Shown: positions 10,238-20,876 of the stretch, piece after piece
How the letters are laid out: the number at the start of each line of letters is the position of its first letter
Position numbering within the stretch: the first letter of the stretch is position 1
DNA from: Formicarius rufipectus
Taxonomy: Eukaryota; Chordata; Aves; Passeriformes; Formicariidae
Length of the DNA: 64,000 bases
Reading direction: 5' to 3'
Assembly: GCA_013399695.1 (NCBI GenBank)
Contig: VXAU01000974.1
Location: forward strand, 277,772 to 341,771
Program-made: the position numbers and the translations under genes
Notes under the pieces: generated by a model
Told to the model about the DNA's origin: nothing
The model's input: only the letters and a program-made list of their open reading frames with translations
The model's database searches: none

Positions 10238-13153
10238 CTGAGAAACAAAATAATTTTGTATTTAAGTCGAAGATTCTGAATGACCTGGAAGTGCTAGTCC
10301 TGCAGCTCCTATTCAGTGTAATCTCAGTGATAAGAGCTGCTTTGCCAATATTGATCCTTTTTGGATCCTTCAACTAATATGCAGGAGTTAAAGTTGTTTC
10401 AGATACAACTTTTCCTTCCTGTAAGAAAGTTTAGCATTAGTCAGCTCTGGTGGCCATGAGAGAAAACCAGGCCTGAATACACTGTTAAGCCATCTAGTCC
10501 AAGTCAGATGGCCACTCTTCCACTATATCTGTTGAGAGCCCAAAATATTTACCTGAGACCTGATACCTTTGTCTGATTCAGACTTGGGGTAATACCTAGC
10601 ACAGCGATGCTTTGGTCCAGGTCAGGGGTCCTTTGTCCCCAAAGTGCCAATAATTGTAGTCACTGCAAATTTTTAAAGACTACCCAGGCAAAACTAGAAC
10701 TTACTGGTTGAAATGCTGCTCATGAAGAATACTATAAAAGCTTCTGATTTAGAAATGTCAGCATGAGAGCATAGATATTTCAATTTGAAAGTAACTGATA
10801 TAACTTTCTATCAACTGTTCTATTTGAAACAGACTTTTAAATTACACCAACAAGAAATGTGAATTTTAAGTTTATTCAAATTTTCTTTATTGAGATTTTG
10901 TCATATGGAACAGTAATTTCTCACTGCTGCTGAAAGTCATGCATTTTCAGTAACAATGTGATTTTGGCAAAATCACATATTTCTGGATTTTGTTTCGAGA
11001 AGAAATTGTCAATCATTAGTATTGCACAGCAGTATTAATTGATTGCCAATTGCACAACATTCCGGTTCATTTTGGAGACCACATTTGTGTTGTTATTGGG
11101 TATTTTAGTGGTGAACTAGGGAGGAATGAGAGGGGAATCAGGAACTGGTGCAATTAGCAAGGAGGGTAAGGAGAAATGGTGCAACATGGAAAGAAGGAGA
11201 AAAATGTAGAAGTTAAAATGTGCAGAAATATGAATTAATTGTCATAGTCCTCTGAAAAACACTGAAATTATATAGCAAGGGACTGAGCAGGTAAATCACA
11301 TTGGCAACATTTACTGTCTGTAGACTGCTCTTTCTGATAGTTGTACTGGTTTTCCTGTTAGTATCAGACACTTCAGGGAATAGGAGGAGCATGGATAGCT
11401 GGACCATACACTGTAATTTCCAGGGGAACACAGTCCCTTCTTCATATTGGGTATGACGATTAAGGGCTGGAAACTAGAAAACCAGAAGTACAGCAATAGA
11501 TATGAGCTGCCACAAGCTGGTCTCATCTTACCCCTGCTTTTTATACCAAAGATTTCTTATCTGTAATGACAAAATCTTCTTCAAAATGTGAAACACCCAT
11601 AGAGGGTCTGAGCCACAGATATTTGCTCCTTTAGAAGGCACAGGCATAATGCAGTGCTTCACAACTGCAATCTTGTCTTCAGCTTAATCTGGCAGTGAAA
11701 TGCTTAAGCAAATAATTACAAGATGAGTTCTTAAGGCAGCTCCAGTGTCACCCACAAGTGCAAGATAAGGTTACAGTTGCTTTCCTTTCTTAGGTGAAGA
11801 CATTCTAGCACTCAAATATAAAGTTTAATTATAAATACTTCCGGCTGGACCATAAACACATATATTTTCAAGAAGACATTGCACAGTTTTGAAATACATG
11901 TCTTCCTAGTGACTACTTTTTCATCCACCTTCAATAAAAATAATTAAAAAAAAATAAATATCCCTTTTGTACTTCCAGTCCTTTGGCTTTTCCTGGTTGT
12001 GGCCAATTGATGAAGAGGAATGAAATCTATCACTCTCACTTTCCAGAAATGCTCCCCTGTCTGCTCCTCTTTGCTCTTTACAACAATAGCACAGAAGACT
12101 GCAGCCTTAAAACAAAATTTTCTACAGTGTGTCATGTTGCTGCTGAAATTTAATGATATTCAGAGCTAGGAGAAAAGAGCAGCTGCCCTCCAGGTGGTGT
12201 TCCATAAATGCTCCCCAGTACCCAGCAGGAAGCTGTATAAGTTCAATTCAGTGAAGCAAATTCAATCATTTGCCCCTTTGTAAATGGAGCATAAGCAAAA
12301 AAAAGAAAAAAAATTCTTTGAAGGATCCTAACACAACAACTACACATACCTAGAAACCCAGAAACACATTTTTTTTGCTGGCATCACTGTATTTCAGATA
12401 AGCTTAATAGAATCTTACCAGTAGCAATTTCACTTTGCAGCCCTGTGTAAAAGACATACGGAATTCTCATAAATGTCCAATATTTGTTTCATGCAGAACT
12501 CCACAATTACTGTAGTGACTAAAATGCTATAAGGTTAAGCAGTTTTTTCGTAATACCTTTTTTATAAACATTACACAGCTTTTCCAACGAATTAACTTTT
12601 TGTGGCAACCATAATTAGTGCAACATTATTTGATTAATGATGATGAAGGCTGTTGCGGACTTTCAGTTTAGCTTATTATTATTTTGTTATAGACTCTAAC
12701 TACAAGTTAGAACTACACTAGTATGTCTTTGGAGCCACAGCTCCTTTTAATCCTAATTATTGGGTTAGTGCCTAAGATTCACAATTATCCAATACAGTCA
12801 CTATCCCTGTCTTTATTAATACAATATTCAAAATAATGTGCAACCATCTTGTTACAGTGGTCTGCCTGGTCTAATTATTAGATGTAAGTAAATTACAGTA
12901 TTTGTACGTTAAAATATTTTTGCACATTTGAACTTCACCTTGTAAGCAACATGACAGTGAATGTTTTTCCTCTAATTTGCTGAGCATTCAGCCCGATCTG
13001 CTTTTTATCTGAAACAGGTATAAAATATATTTGAAAGTGATAAAGGATATTTTCCATCCTCATGCAACTAAAGAACTAAAAATAATAAATAACTTGGATT
13101 TGAAAATAATAATTTGGCAAATGATTAATACATTATGTCTTGTGTCAATTTAG
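10238..13153. other. Unique AT-rich sequence with a possible conserved non-coding block
   Basis: I recognise no gene or transposon. The part 12590-12960 is rich in ATTA/TAATTA homeodomain-like motifs and free of simple repeats, which is the look of a conserved enhancer, but sequence alone cannot show conservation. Confidence 0.4.
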
Positions 13154-13325
13154 GGAAAAAATTGTGGAGCTGAAATTCTATGTACTGGAAACCTTTAAAT
13201 TTCCCAGTGCATCTTCCCAAAACATTGGTAATATTCTAGAAAGGCTTTCAAATTCACTGAATGCATATATGGAGAGGAAGCAGCTGGATTCACCTGATAT
13301 CAAACTAATGATCCACTTTCAAAGA
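13154..13325 (+). other. Candidate exon inside a 132-codon open frame, gene unknown
   Basis: The open frame 13140-13538 is among the longer non-repeat frames here. Its first half reads like a helical protein segment (for example NILERLSNSLNAYMERKQ, acidic/basic/leucine pattern). An acceptor-like TCTTGTGTCAATTTAG ends at 13153, and an upstream TTAAT could act as branch point. The segment from 13154 begins with one spare base. A weak donor (AGA/GTACTT) at 13326 would give 172 nt ending in phase 0. The second half (13326-13538) is rich in Cys, Phe and Tyr and looks like intron. I do not recognise the protein. It may be chance. Confidence 0.25.
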
Positions 13326-14977
13326 GTACTTTTAGGAAGAAAGAAAGCCTTGTTGTATAACATGAAAAGCTGTTCAGTGTCTCAAAATGTGGTTTTGGTA
13401 TTTTTGAGTGGCACTGCATTAAGATGGGAAACCACAAAATCTGTAGTCCAGTTCTTGAAGTGGTGTTTTCTTTATGGACTATTATGCTGTTACAACTGCT
13501 TTTATAAGGTGCACAAGTACAAATTTATACAACAGTAAAATTTCTAAAGAAGCTTTAAATGTCTAAGGGATAAATAATTGTTATCACAAAAGTATGCACA
13601 CCAGAGCATATATTTAACCAATATACACACTTTCCTATACCAAATCAATAGTAATCTATTTTCTCAGCCCTTTTTTTAATGCTGCCCTCTTTTGCAATAA
13701 CATTAACTCTGCCAACCAAATGACCAAACTGAGGCTATTGCAGGGTACATGCACACTCTGCCAAACCACTGCAAAGCTCCAGTTCTCACTCAGGCCCAGG
13801 CTCCCCCAGAGACAGCAACCCATTAAGCAGAAGTTAGCAATATTTGGTACAGACTGAGCTTCCCATTGTAACCATCTCAAGCCAAGTGGTTGAGTAATCC
13901 ACATTCCCATTTGGCTTGAGTCATAAATATGGTACAAGGTGAGAGCATTGAGTGCTCTCACTGATTTGTGTAGACTGGGGCGTGCATGTGTGGGGCAGTT
14001 GCAAAACCCCATCCTGCACACATGAGCATAGACTTTTGTGGGGTTTTTTTTAGGAATTCCCTGTTGCAAAGCATACAGAAAAACACCAAATAATGAGAAT
14101 GCTATTCAGCCTAAAATTGCTTCTGTAGCTGCTGGACTGTAGAGTTTCCCTTACCTCTGATGCTGGGAAAAGAGCTCTGTTTCTCAAAAGAATATTTCTG
14201 AGGCTGTCATAGAAATCACTAGTTTTCTAAATTAAATGGAAAATATTTCTGCAATTAGCTGAGAACACTAAGAACAACTGTTTGAGCATTAAAGCTATGA
14301 ACTAATATCTTTGATACAAAATTCATGATCATTGGACCAAATACTCCGCCCTTACAAGTTCTCGTCTTAGAAGATGAACAGCACTTACAAGGGAACAGGA
14401 ATAAATATTTGATAGAATCTGTACCTCCTTGCTTATGAAATTGAAGCTATCAAAACATGCACAAAAAAAAAAAAAAAAAGCTGTAGTTCATGGTTTACTC
14501 CCCTAAATTTTCCATATTTATTGCATAAAATTCATAGAGATATCTCTACTTTGAGCCTTCCCCTTGTAGGAAACAGAGGAAGACAGGACTGTTTAACATA
14601 AGTAATGTGGTCTGAATACAAGGATGTGAGCTGTGGCTCTGTCTGCAGAACTGTATTAATTTCTGCAGAACATTTCCTAATTTAAACCATTTCTCAGGAA
14701 AATCCAATGCTTTGAATGTTTTGAAGGCTTTTGTTTGTATGTTATCTAGGAAAACACATGCTCAAGACAGGGATAGACTGTGCTACAGGAGTAGGAAAGT
14801 AACTGCCTTTTGGAAGTGCCTTTCAGTGTTTCAAAACTCTGAAAACTAAGTGTGAAAAGTAGAGTTGTCAAGCCATATATTCTGAACCAAATGTTGGATA
14901 AATGTTAGCTTTTGAGGAATTTGTGTTTGAACCAGAATACATTTCACTTACCTACAACATTTTTACAGTTTGAAAAG
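13326..14977. other. Unique sequence, no gene seen
   Basis: Contains a 137-codon minus-strand open frame (13656-14069) without recognisable motifs, and an A-run at 14463-14479. A minus-strand donor-like GTAAGG (complement near 14151) has only a poor acceptor. Confidence 0.5.
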
Positions 14978-15086
14978 TTTTGGGGGGTTTTATTGTTGTT
15001 GTTTGTGGGGGTTTGTTTTTGTTTTTGTTTGGTTTTTTTTGTTGGTTGGTTTGCCTCTTTTTTGCCTTTTTTGTTTGTTTGTTTTC
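14978..15086. repeat. GT-rich low-complexity block
   Basis: About 110 bases of almost only G and T, with GTTT, GTTTT and GGTTT units and two G runs of five to six. It resembles the complement of the AC-rich blocks. A Phe/Val/Leu-rich open frame here is an artefact. Confidence 0.9.
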
Positions 15087-15206
15087 TAGCTTATGTGGCA
15101 TTCCTGACTGACTTTCATGTTATTCATAGTCTCTGCTCATTTTTTATTCTCCTTGACTGCATGATGAAAACTGCAGTTGCAAATCTGTAGGTAAAATACA
15201 CATGCC

Positions 15207-15246
15207 TTTTTTTTTTTTTTTTTGTTTGTTGGTTTGTTTGTTTTTC
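15207..15246. repeat. T-run followed by (GTTT)n
   Basis: A run of about 17 T residues passes into GTTT units. Confidence 0.9.
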
Positions 15247-15322
15247 ACTATTGAATACCTTTACACTGTTTAATAGACTTTAATAGAAAAGGTTTCATTT
15301 TCCATTTTTATCCCTCCCACAG

Positions 15323-15438
15323 AATCATTTATTCTGCTACTCCCAGCACTACTGAAAGATATGGAGACAGTATGTGAAAAGCAGAGGACTATTTATATCA
15401 ACACCTTTACAAGCATCTCTTTAAACCAGAGTGCAGAG
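15323..15438 (+). other. Candidate 116-nt exon, gene unknown
   Basis: A strong acceptor (TTTTTATCCCTCCCACAG, ending at 15322) and a strong donor (GCAGAG then GTAAGTG at 15439) bracket 116 nt. One frame is open throughout: two bases, then 38 codons including LLKDMETVCEKQRTIYINTF, ending in phase 0. The other two frames hold stops. The phase at its end agrees with the micro-exon candidate at 16045-16065. I do not recognise the peptide. A frame of this length stays open by chance fairly often, so splice-site quality is the main support. Confidence 0.28.
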
Positions 15439-16044
15439 GTAAGTGTGCCTCTCTGTTTTCACTTTGTGCACCCTCCACTGCCTCACTCAACCTTACCTGC
15501 AATCAGAATGCCTGACCCTCCACGTCCTCATGGGTCACAGTTATTTCCTTCTGCATATGGCCTGAAGGGTACTTTTAATTTGAGTAGCTAAACTACATTT
15601 TTTTTTCTCAGGGAATTTCAACAACGAAGTTGTATTGATACAACATTGTTGGTTTGGGGCTTTTTTTCAAATCGGTCTACACTTTTTTTTTTTTTCCCCA
15701 CACTGATTTGTTGCTATTTGACACTCCAAAGAGAATTATTAAGTTTATTCTATTTTTCTAGTTTTTACTACAAATGTTTCCCTTTTTGCTTACTATTTAT
15801 TAAAAGGTTGCATGAAGCCAAATGTATTTTACTCTAAATAATACATCTGAATAATTGATATGTTAAAAACATGTCACACAAAATACACACAAAATTCCAA
15901 ACAAAGAAACATCATATAATTTTGATGTGGCATGTCTGAACTCCTCTGTTGATTTTAGAAATGACTTTCATACTTGGATACATTTGCTGATACTTCCTGA
16001 GGGTCAAGTTTTTCAGACTTCAGACTACTCCTTCTTCTCCACAG
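15439..16044. other. Spacer between two exon candidates
   Basis: AT-rich, with T-runs near 15600 and 15682. If both flanking candidates are real this is a 606-bp intron that begins GTAAGTG and ends CTTCTTCTCCACAG. Confidence 0.3.
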
Positions 16045-16065
16045 TTTTTTGATTACAGTGTTAAG
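16045..16065 (+). other. Candidate 21-nt micro-exon
   Basis: A very good acceptor (ACTCCTTCTTCTCCACAG, ending at 16044) and a consensus donor (AAG then GTAAGTCAT at 16066) are only 21 nt apart. The 21 nt read FFDYSVK in phase 0, the phase left by the candidate exon 15323-15438. An alternative acceptor at 16015-16016 would give 49 nt, but in the phase-0 register that reading contains a stop. Length a multiple of three with strong splice sites is characteristic of neuronal micro-exons. No gene is identified. Confidence 0.28.
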
Positions 16066-19000
16066 GTAAGTCATAAACAGAGAAAAAATTTGTTCTATTT
16101 GGGAAACAAACATCACAGAGATCTGTTTGTGTTTTGTACCACTTTATTTATAATCCAGTCCATCCTTGTTGCACCTAGCAAATCAAAATGCCATTCAGTG
16201 ACCTTTTAATAAGTCCTTTTTCCCCCATTTTTTTAAAATTTAATTTACAGAGTAGGGTGCAAATAGTAGACTGAGGGAGCAGTAGGAAGAGAGGATGAAA
16301 TGCTAGTCCCTCTAAATCAGTGACAAACATTCAGTTACACAAACAGGAGCTGAAGCAAAAACAGGAGAACATATGAGCATAGGAGGTACCATCTCCTGAG
16401 ATCTCCATGGATGTGTGCTGTTCTCCTGAGACCTTACTGCACTCCACACAATGACTAAGGGCTTCTTGCACTGAAATCTGAGCAGATGTCAAATGCCTGA
16501 CTCCTCCACCAACTGCCACAAGTGTACTCCTGTTCCAGAGGTGGTGGTGAAGGTTTCATCCTGGCCACTGTCCAGGCTGCCAGACCTCAGATTTCTGGGC
16601 AGTCGGTGGAGACATAACACACCATGTCCCCGATGGTAGATGTTCTGACTAATTTAGAAGAACAGATAAAGGTACACAAAGCCAGAAACTCAAATAAATC
16701 TCTTCCTTTCAGCAACAGTGGCTTGGTTTTAATATTCATACCTTTTCTGTAACACCGGAGCTCTAAGTACAGAGAACAATTAACACTCTTGAGCCTTTCT
16801 TTCAAGGACTGTTACGTGCTGCGCAGCTCATTTGCAGTGCTAATACGGAGACAGTGGACAGGCTTATTTTCACTTGTGACCTACAAGACAAGTACCAAGG
16901 AATTACAGGATTTCATCTGTGATAATTTTTTTTTTTAAATATGACATTGCGACAATATGTAAACAAAGAAAATTTCCAACACCGAATTTTCCCATTAAAA
17001 ACAGCAGTTAACAATTCAAGTGTTTTCTTACTGATTTTAGAAAAAATTTCTGGAGTCAGTATGACCTATGTCTTAGATAGACAGAAAATTATAGATTTAC
17101 AAATAGAGATTTTGTACCTATACCCAAGTATGCACTCAGTAAAAGCATTTATATTTAAATTTAGTATTTTTCTAAATGTTAGCCAGAGGGATTTTTTTTT
17201 AACATCCAGGTTATGAATTCATGAAATTAGGGTTCATAACGTGGTATTGTTTATAACCCTTTATTTACAGCAGCACCAGCAAATGCTTCAATACTGAACA
17301 CTATCCTCTAAACTGTTCTCATTCTGGTATTCCAATCATTCATATCAATTTTTATTGTGAGCCCTCTCATACAATCCAATGTACAGTGTCTCTGCCACAC
17401 AATTGACACACATGTTTTTCATGTGTCTATGTCTTTTCTTGCGAGCAGAGCTCTGTAACTGAAAGCATTTTATCAGGTCTGTAGTAAAAGACATCAGGAT
17501 AGGAGGAAAGGGATTTAAGTAGGTAGCTATTGTTGATAATAAGAGCTTCATTGTTACGAAATGTTTACTAAAGATAAGAGCTTAATGTGTTTGTGGCATG
17601 AACTTCAGATAATATTTTACCTGGTCTTTGAGGGAAACAAATATTGTGCTCTATCATTTTCAGTAGTAAACTCACCAATAATTTTCAGAGAAAGAAAGGA
17701 AAAAAGAGCAACCTTGACTCTGCTTGTACTATCCTAAATGGTGCTATTTAAAGAGTGGCTAAAGCAGGGGCAGGGCACAGCCATACTTCCTCTGGGATAT
17801 TTGGAAAAAGACAGCACAAAGTGCCTGTGATGACAGAGATTGCTCCTTTGTGTGTTCTTCACATTCTTTGGGATGGGTGGGGAAGGGGTCCTAGTACTCC
17901 CTTTTTCTTGCCCATCCTCTTTCTGAATGTGTTTCCTTGGAGCTTCAAAATTCTGACTACTTGCTTTGCTCACCTGTGCCCTCAAATCCTTCTTTTATTC
18001 TGTGTCCATGACAAGCATACACCGTGTAAACACAAGTGTTATTTAGTCCTCTAACTCTACTACCTAAGACAGTCTGTTAACAAATACTGCAGTCTCTGGT
18101 CACTGTGTTTCCAGGGAATGCCCTGGCAGCTGTAAAGTCCCTAGGCCTTAAGTTCCCTCACAGGTGGGTGAATATTAGGTGAGAGTCTTTTGTAGAGGCA
18201 GAAGGCTAATTTATTTTTGCTGTAACACTTTCTCTGCTGGCAGAGAGTATTCACAGGCAGCCTTCGAGCACCCCAGCCTACTGTTTTTGCTGCTCACAGA
18301 CTTAGCTTGCCAGGGACTACGTTGCTGGGTTGTCCATGAATACTCTTATGCTATGTCAGAACCTGAGTTAGAGAAAACTGTGATCTGTAAAGTTGAGTTT
18401 CTAAATTTAGTTTAGTCCTTACAGTAGCCTTTTGGAAACATGGTAAAGCCACCAGTGATGAACTTCTCTGCCACTGGGGAGCCTTACCTCCACATTAGCT
18501 GCAGAGGGTCTTCATCTGCATCCGGTCAACTGCTAGGGCCTCATGCTGTGCAGACTTGTTTACTCAAACATTAACCTGATTACTCACATCACAGTGATAA
18601 GGAGGGTATTTGTTGGCAAACAGGTGTAATTCATCAATAATGGTAGCAGGAGGCCATTTGATGACATACTTGGCCACACTTGTGTTTGTTTAGGTTTAAA
18701 AGTACTCATCTGTCACTGGAAGGGCAGTTAAATACGAACTCTGCAGAAATCAGAGTAAAGCTCCTCTGTCAATCTCAAAATCCAACACTTATTTTTTGGT
18801 GCTCATACTGACCATAACAGTCACCTTCACTGCTTACCAGCTATGTTGGTTAGGTCCAAAAATGGGCTTTTCTCCACTTTTGGGAGATCAGTGCAAGTGT
18901 GGCTCCTTGCCAGGGTGTAAGATGGAGAGGACAGACATCCAGCTGTTGCTGTGGGCAGTATGGGCTTATTGGAGTACAAAACCGCTTGGCAACAAAGGAG

Positions 19001-19205
19001 TTAACAGGGATGTTGAGGAGGCCATGGGAGAACCTTGAATGGACATCTCTTGACAGATAAAAGACTGCAAAACTCTGTCACCTCTCTGTCTCCAAGATGT
19101 CTGAAGCTGCCTCGACTTCGTGGATACACCCTGAACCTGGATGAAGACTCCATTGTGTTTTCTAACTTGTGTCCATTACCATATGTCTCTCCACAGTTAA
19201 TAGTG
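16066..19205. other. Unique sequence, no gene seen
   Basis: I recognise no gene or transposon. Between 16,250 and 16,620 and between 17,750 and 18,050 base composition is somewhat more balanced, with donor-like sites on the minus strand but no consistent exons. Confidence 0.5.
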
Positions 19206-19269
19206 TGTTATCTCCTAGTTATAATGTCTCCTCCCAATGTTATCTCCTAGTTGTAATATCTCCTTCCAT
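19206..19269. repeat. Imperfect tandem duplication, two copies of a 32-bp unit
   Basis: Copies 19206-19237 and 19238-19269 both begin TGTTATCTCCTAGTT and differ at about four positions. An AATAAA with a following TGTT-rich stretch lies about 70 bp downstream (near 19338), which could be a transcript end or an old LTR, but I cannot define ends. Confidence 0.75.
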
Positions 19270-20618
19270 ATTTAGCATAAGTCAAGCCCTGGGATGAATA
19301 TTCATTTGCTGTACCTATATATTGTATGTTGTAGTTTCAATAAATGTTCCTGTTTGCACCCGCATCAAATGGAGACTGTTAGTAGTAGACCGCCACATGG
19401 GCTCACCTGGTAGAGCTGAGGTGTGCAGGGGCAAACACCATGGCCAACACCTTGGAACTGAACTGGGTTCAAGCCTATCTTTTCTTGTAGTCATTTTTAT
19501 GAGCAGATAGGTTAGACCGTGTCTCTCTATAGGGTATGAAAACAACAACTCTCTTTTGATGGTGGTGTCCTATCATCTATTCCAAAATCATGGCTCTGTA
19601 ACTGACATAAATTAGATCTGTGATGAAAGCAAAACCTCTACATCCTTTACAGATAAGCCTAGTAGGCTTCCAAAGCACATGTATAATTGCGATGGAGTGG
19701 GCAACTCTTACTCCACAGGACTGATAGAAGGTACTACATTTTTCCTTGCTGTAGTGTAGTATCCTGCTCGTTTTCATTCTGTGGCCAAAAAGCATAACAG
19801 CTTTGCCATGTATGACATTTTTCTCATATATACTGACAGCCAAGTCCCACCCTGACTCTGTAGGCAACTGCATATTTAGGATGCTCTTTCTGTTAAATGC
19901 CATTGCACACCCGCTCTTCCACACCAGTTTTATGCAAAACCTGTAAGATCCTGAAATATCCTTTAGAGACCAAGCCCAGAGCTGGCATTTGTAGATATAA
20001 AGAGGCTATTGCAATGGTAATATTTGTTTTAATTCTGCCTTTCTGTATAATAAGCAACTGAGCCCTTCAGATTGAATACTAGAGATTCTTCTTGTTTTGT
20101 TTTTTCAATGCATCATTTTCCTGATGAATGAATATATATTATTGTAGGGCTACGATGAGAGTAATGAGATACTAGTACTGATTTATTTACAATGTATACA
20201 TATGTGTATGTTTTTACATGTGCATATATGTAAAGGAGGGCTATGAAAGCATTTTTATATCAGTGCTGCTTAAAAACAACTATGCAAAAATAAGTAATTG
20301 AAAAGCACATATTTTTAAAGAAATCTGAGAAGAAAAAAGAGGCACAGAACTTACATTTTTGGTCAGTATCTATTTTTAGCATTTCTCACTATGGTTTGTT
20401 GTGTCACTTGCTCTACAATGGGGATGAAAAGAAATTATTTTACTGTGCGATTATCTTGGAAGGATGGAAGTAACATGAATTTTAAGGTTGATAAGTCTGT
20501 CAAGATATAACGATGTTTAGTATTTCATTTTAGAGTTTTCCTTTTACTTTTTCTTCCTCTACAGATTTACCTCTCCTTTCCTTCTGCACCCCTCCAGTTC
20601 TAGATTTCAACACCTGCT
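19270..20618. other. Unique sequence, no gene seen
   Basis: Contains a 115-codon minus-strand open frame (19577-19924) without recognisable motifs, and alternating TA/TG-rich DNA near 20190-20240. Confidence 0.5.
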
Positions 20619-20628
20619 ATAACTAAGA
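20619..20628. repeat. Target-site duplication of SINE copy 1, left
   Basis: ATAACTAAGA, identical to 20867-20876. Together they fix the SINE boundaries to the base. Confidence 0.9.
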
Positions 20629-20866
20629 GCAGCGGGTGTTGGCCGAGTGGCGTAGGCCCCCGCCTGTGGAGCCGGCTCCTCCTCTGAGGACGCCGGTTCG
20701 AATCCCGAGGAATTCGCTGTCACTGTCCGAGCGTGCTCGGCCATGGCAAATGAACCTCAAGAGTAAAGGAGGTGGGGCCAGTTCCGCGCACACTGTGCCT
20801 CACCTAAAAAATCCATTGCACAGGTTTATCCCAAAAATCTTTGTTCACGAAGTCTAGCCAACAACA
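20629..20866 (+). mobile_element. tRNA-derived SINE, complete copy 1
   Basis: This 238-bp retroposon starts GCAGCGGGTGTTGG and ends CCAACAACAA, flanked by a perfect 10-bp target duplication. The first about 92 bases are tRNA-like: A box TGGCCGAGTGGC (20640-20651), B box GGTTCGAATCC (20695-20705), and a six-pair acceptor-like match between 20629-20634 and 20715-20720 (one G-U pair). The TGGCCGAGTGG motif and long A-to-B spacing point to a Leu or Ser tRNA ancestor. An unrelated body of about 145 bp follows and ends in a short CAA repeat. The end does not match the CR1 octamer, so a CR1 enzyme is an unlikely mover, unlike the CR1-mobilised TguSINE1 of passerines. Copy 2 at 57195-57432 has identical boundaries. 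Confidence 0.92.
20640..20705 (+). promoter_or_regulatory. Internal RNA polymerase III promoter (A and B boxes) of SINE copy 1
   Basis: A box TGGCCGAGTGGC and B box GGTTCGAATCC both match the tRNA consensus. The whole 67-bp stretch 20639-20705 is identical to copy 2, with seven CpGs kept in both. Confidence 0.85.
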
Positions 20867-20876
20867 ATAACTAAGA
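20867..20876. repeat. Target-site duplication of SINE copy 1, right
   Basis: ATAACTAAGA, directly after the CAACAA tail. Confidence 0.9.

Noticed and set aside
13656..14069. 137-codon minus-strand open frame.
   Set aside because: No recognisable domain, no splice sites in register, unremarkable composition.
19406..19414. 9-nt minus-strand micro-exon between a good acceptor and CAG/GTGAGC.
   Set aside because: Too short to support without transcript data.
20640..20720. Possible functional tRNA-Leu or tRNA-Ser gene.
   Set aside because: The anticodon arm and T stem do not pair well, the element continues into a SINE body, and target duplications define it as a retroposon.
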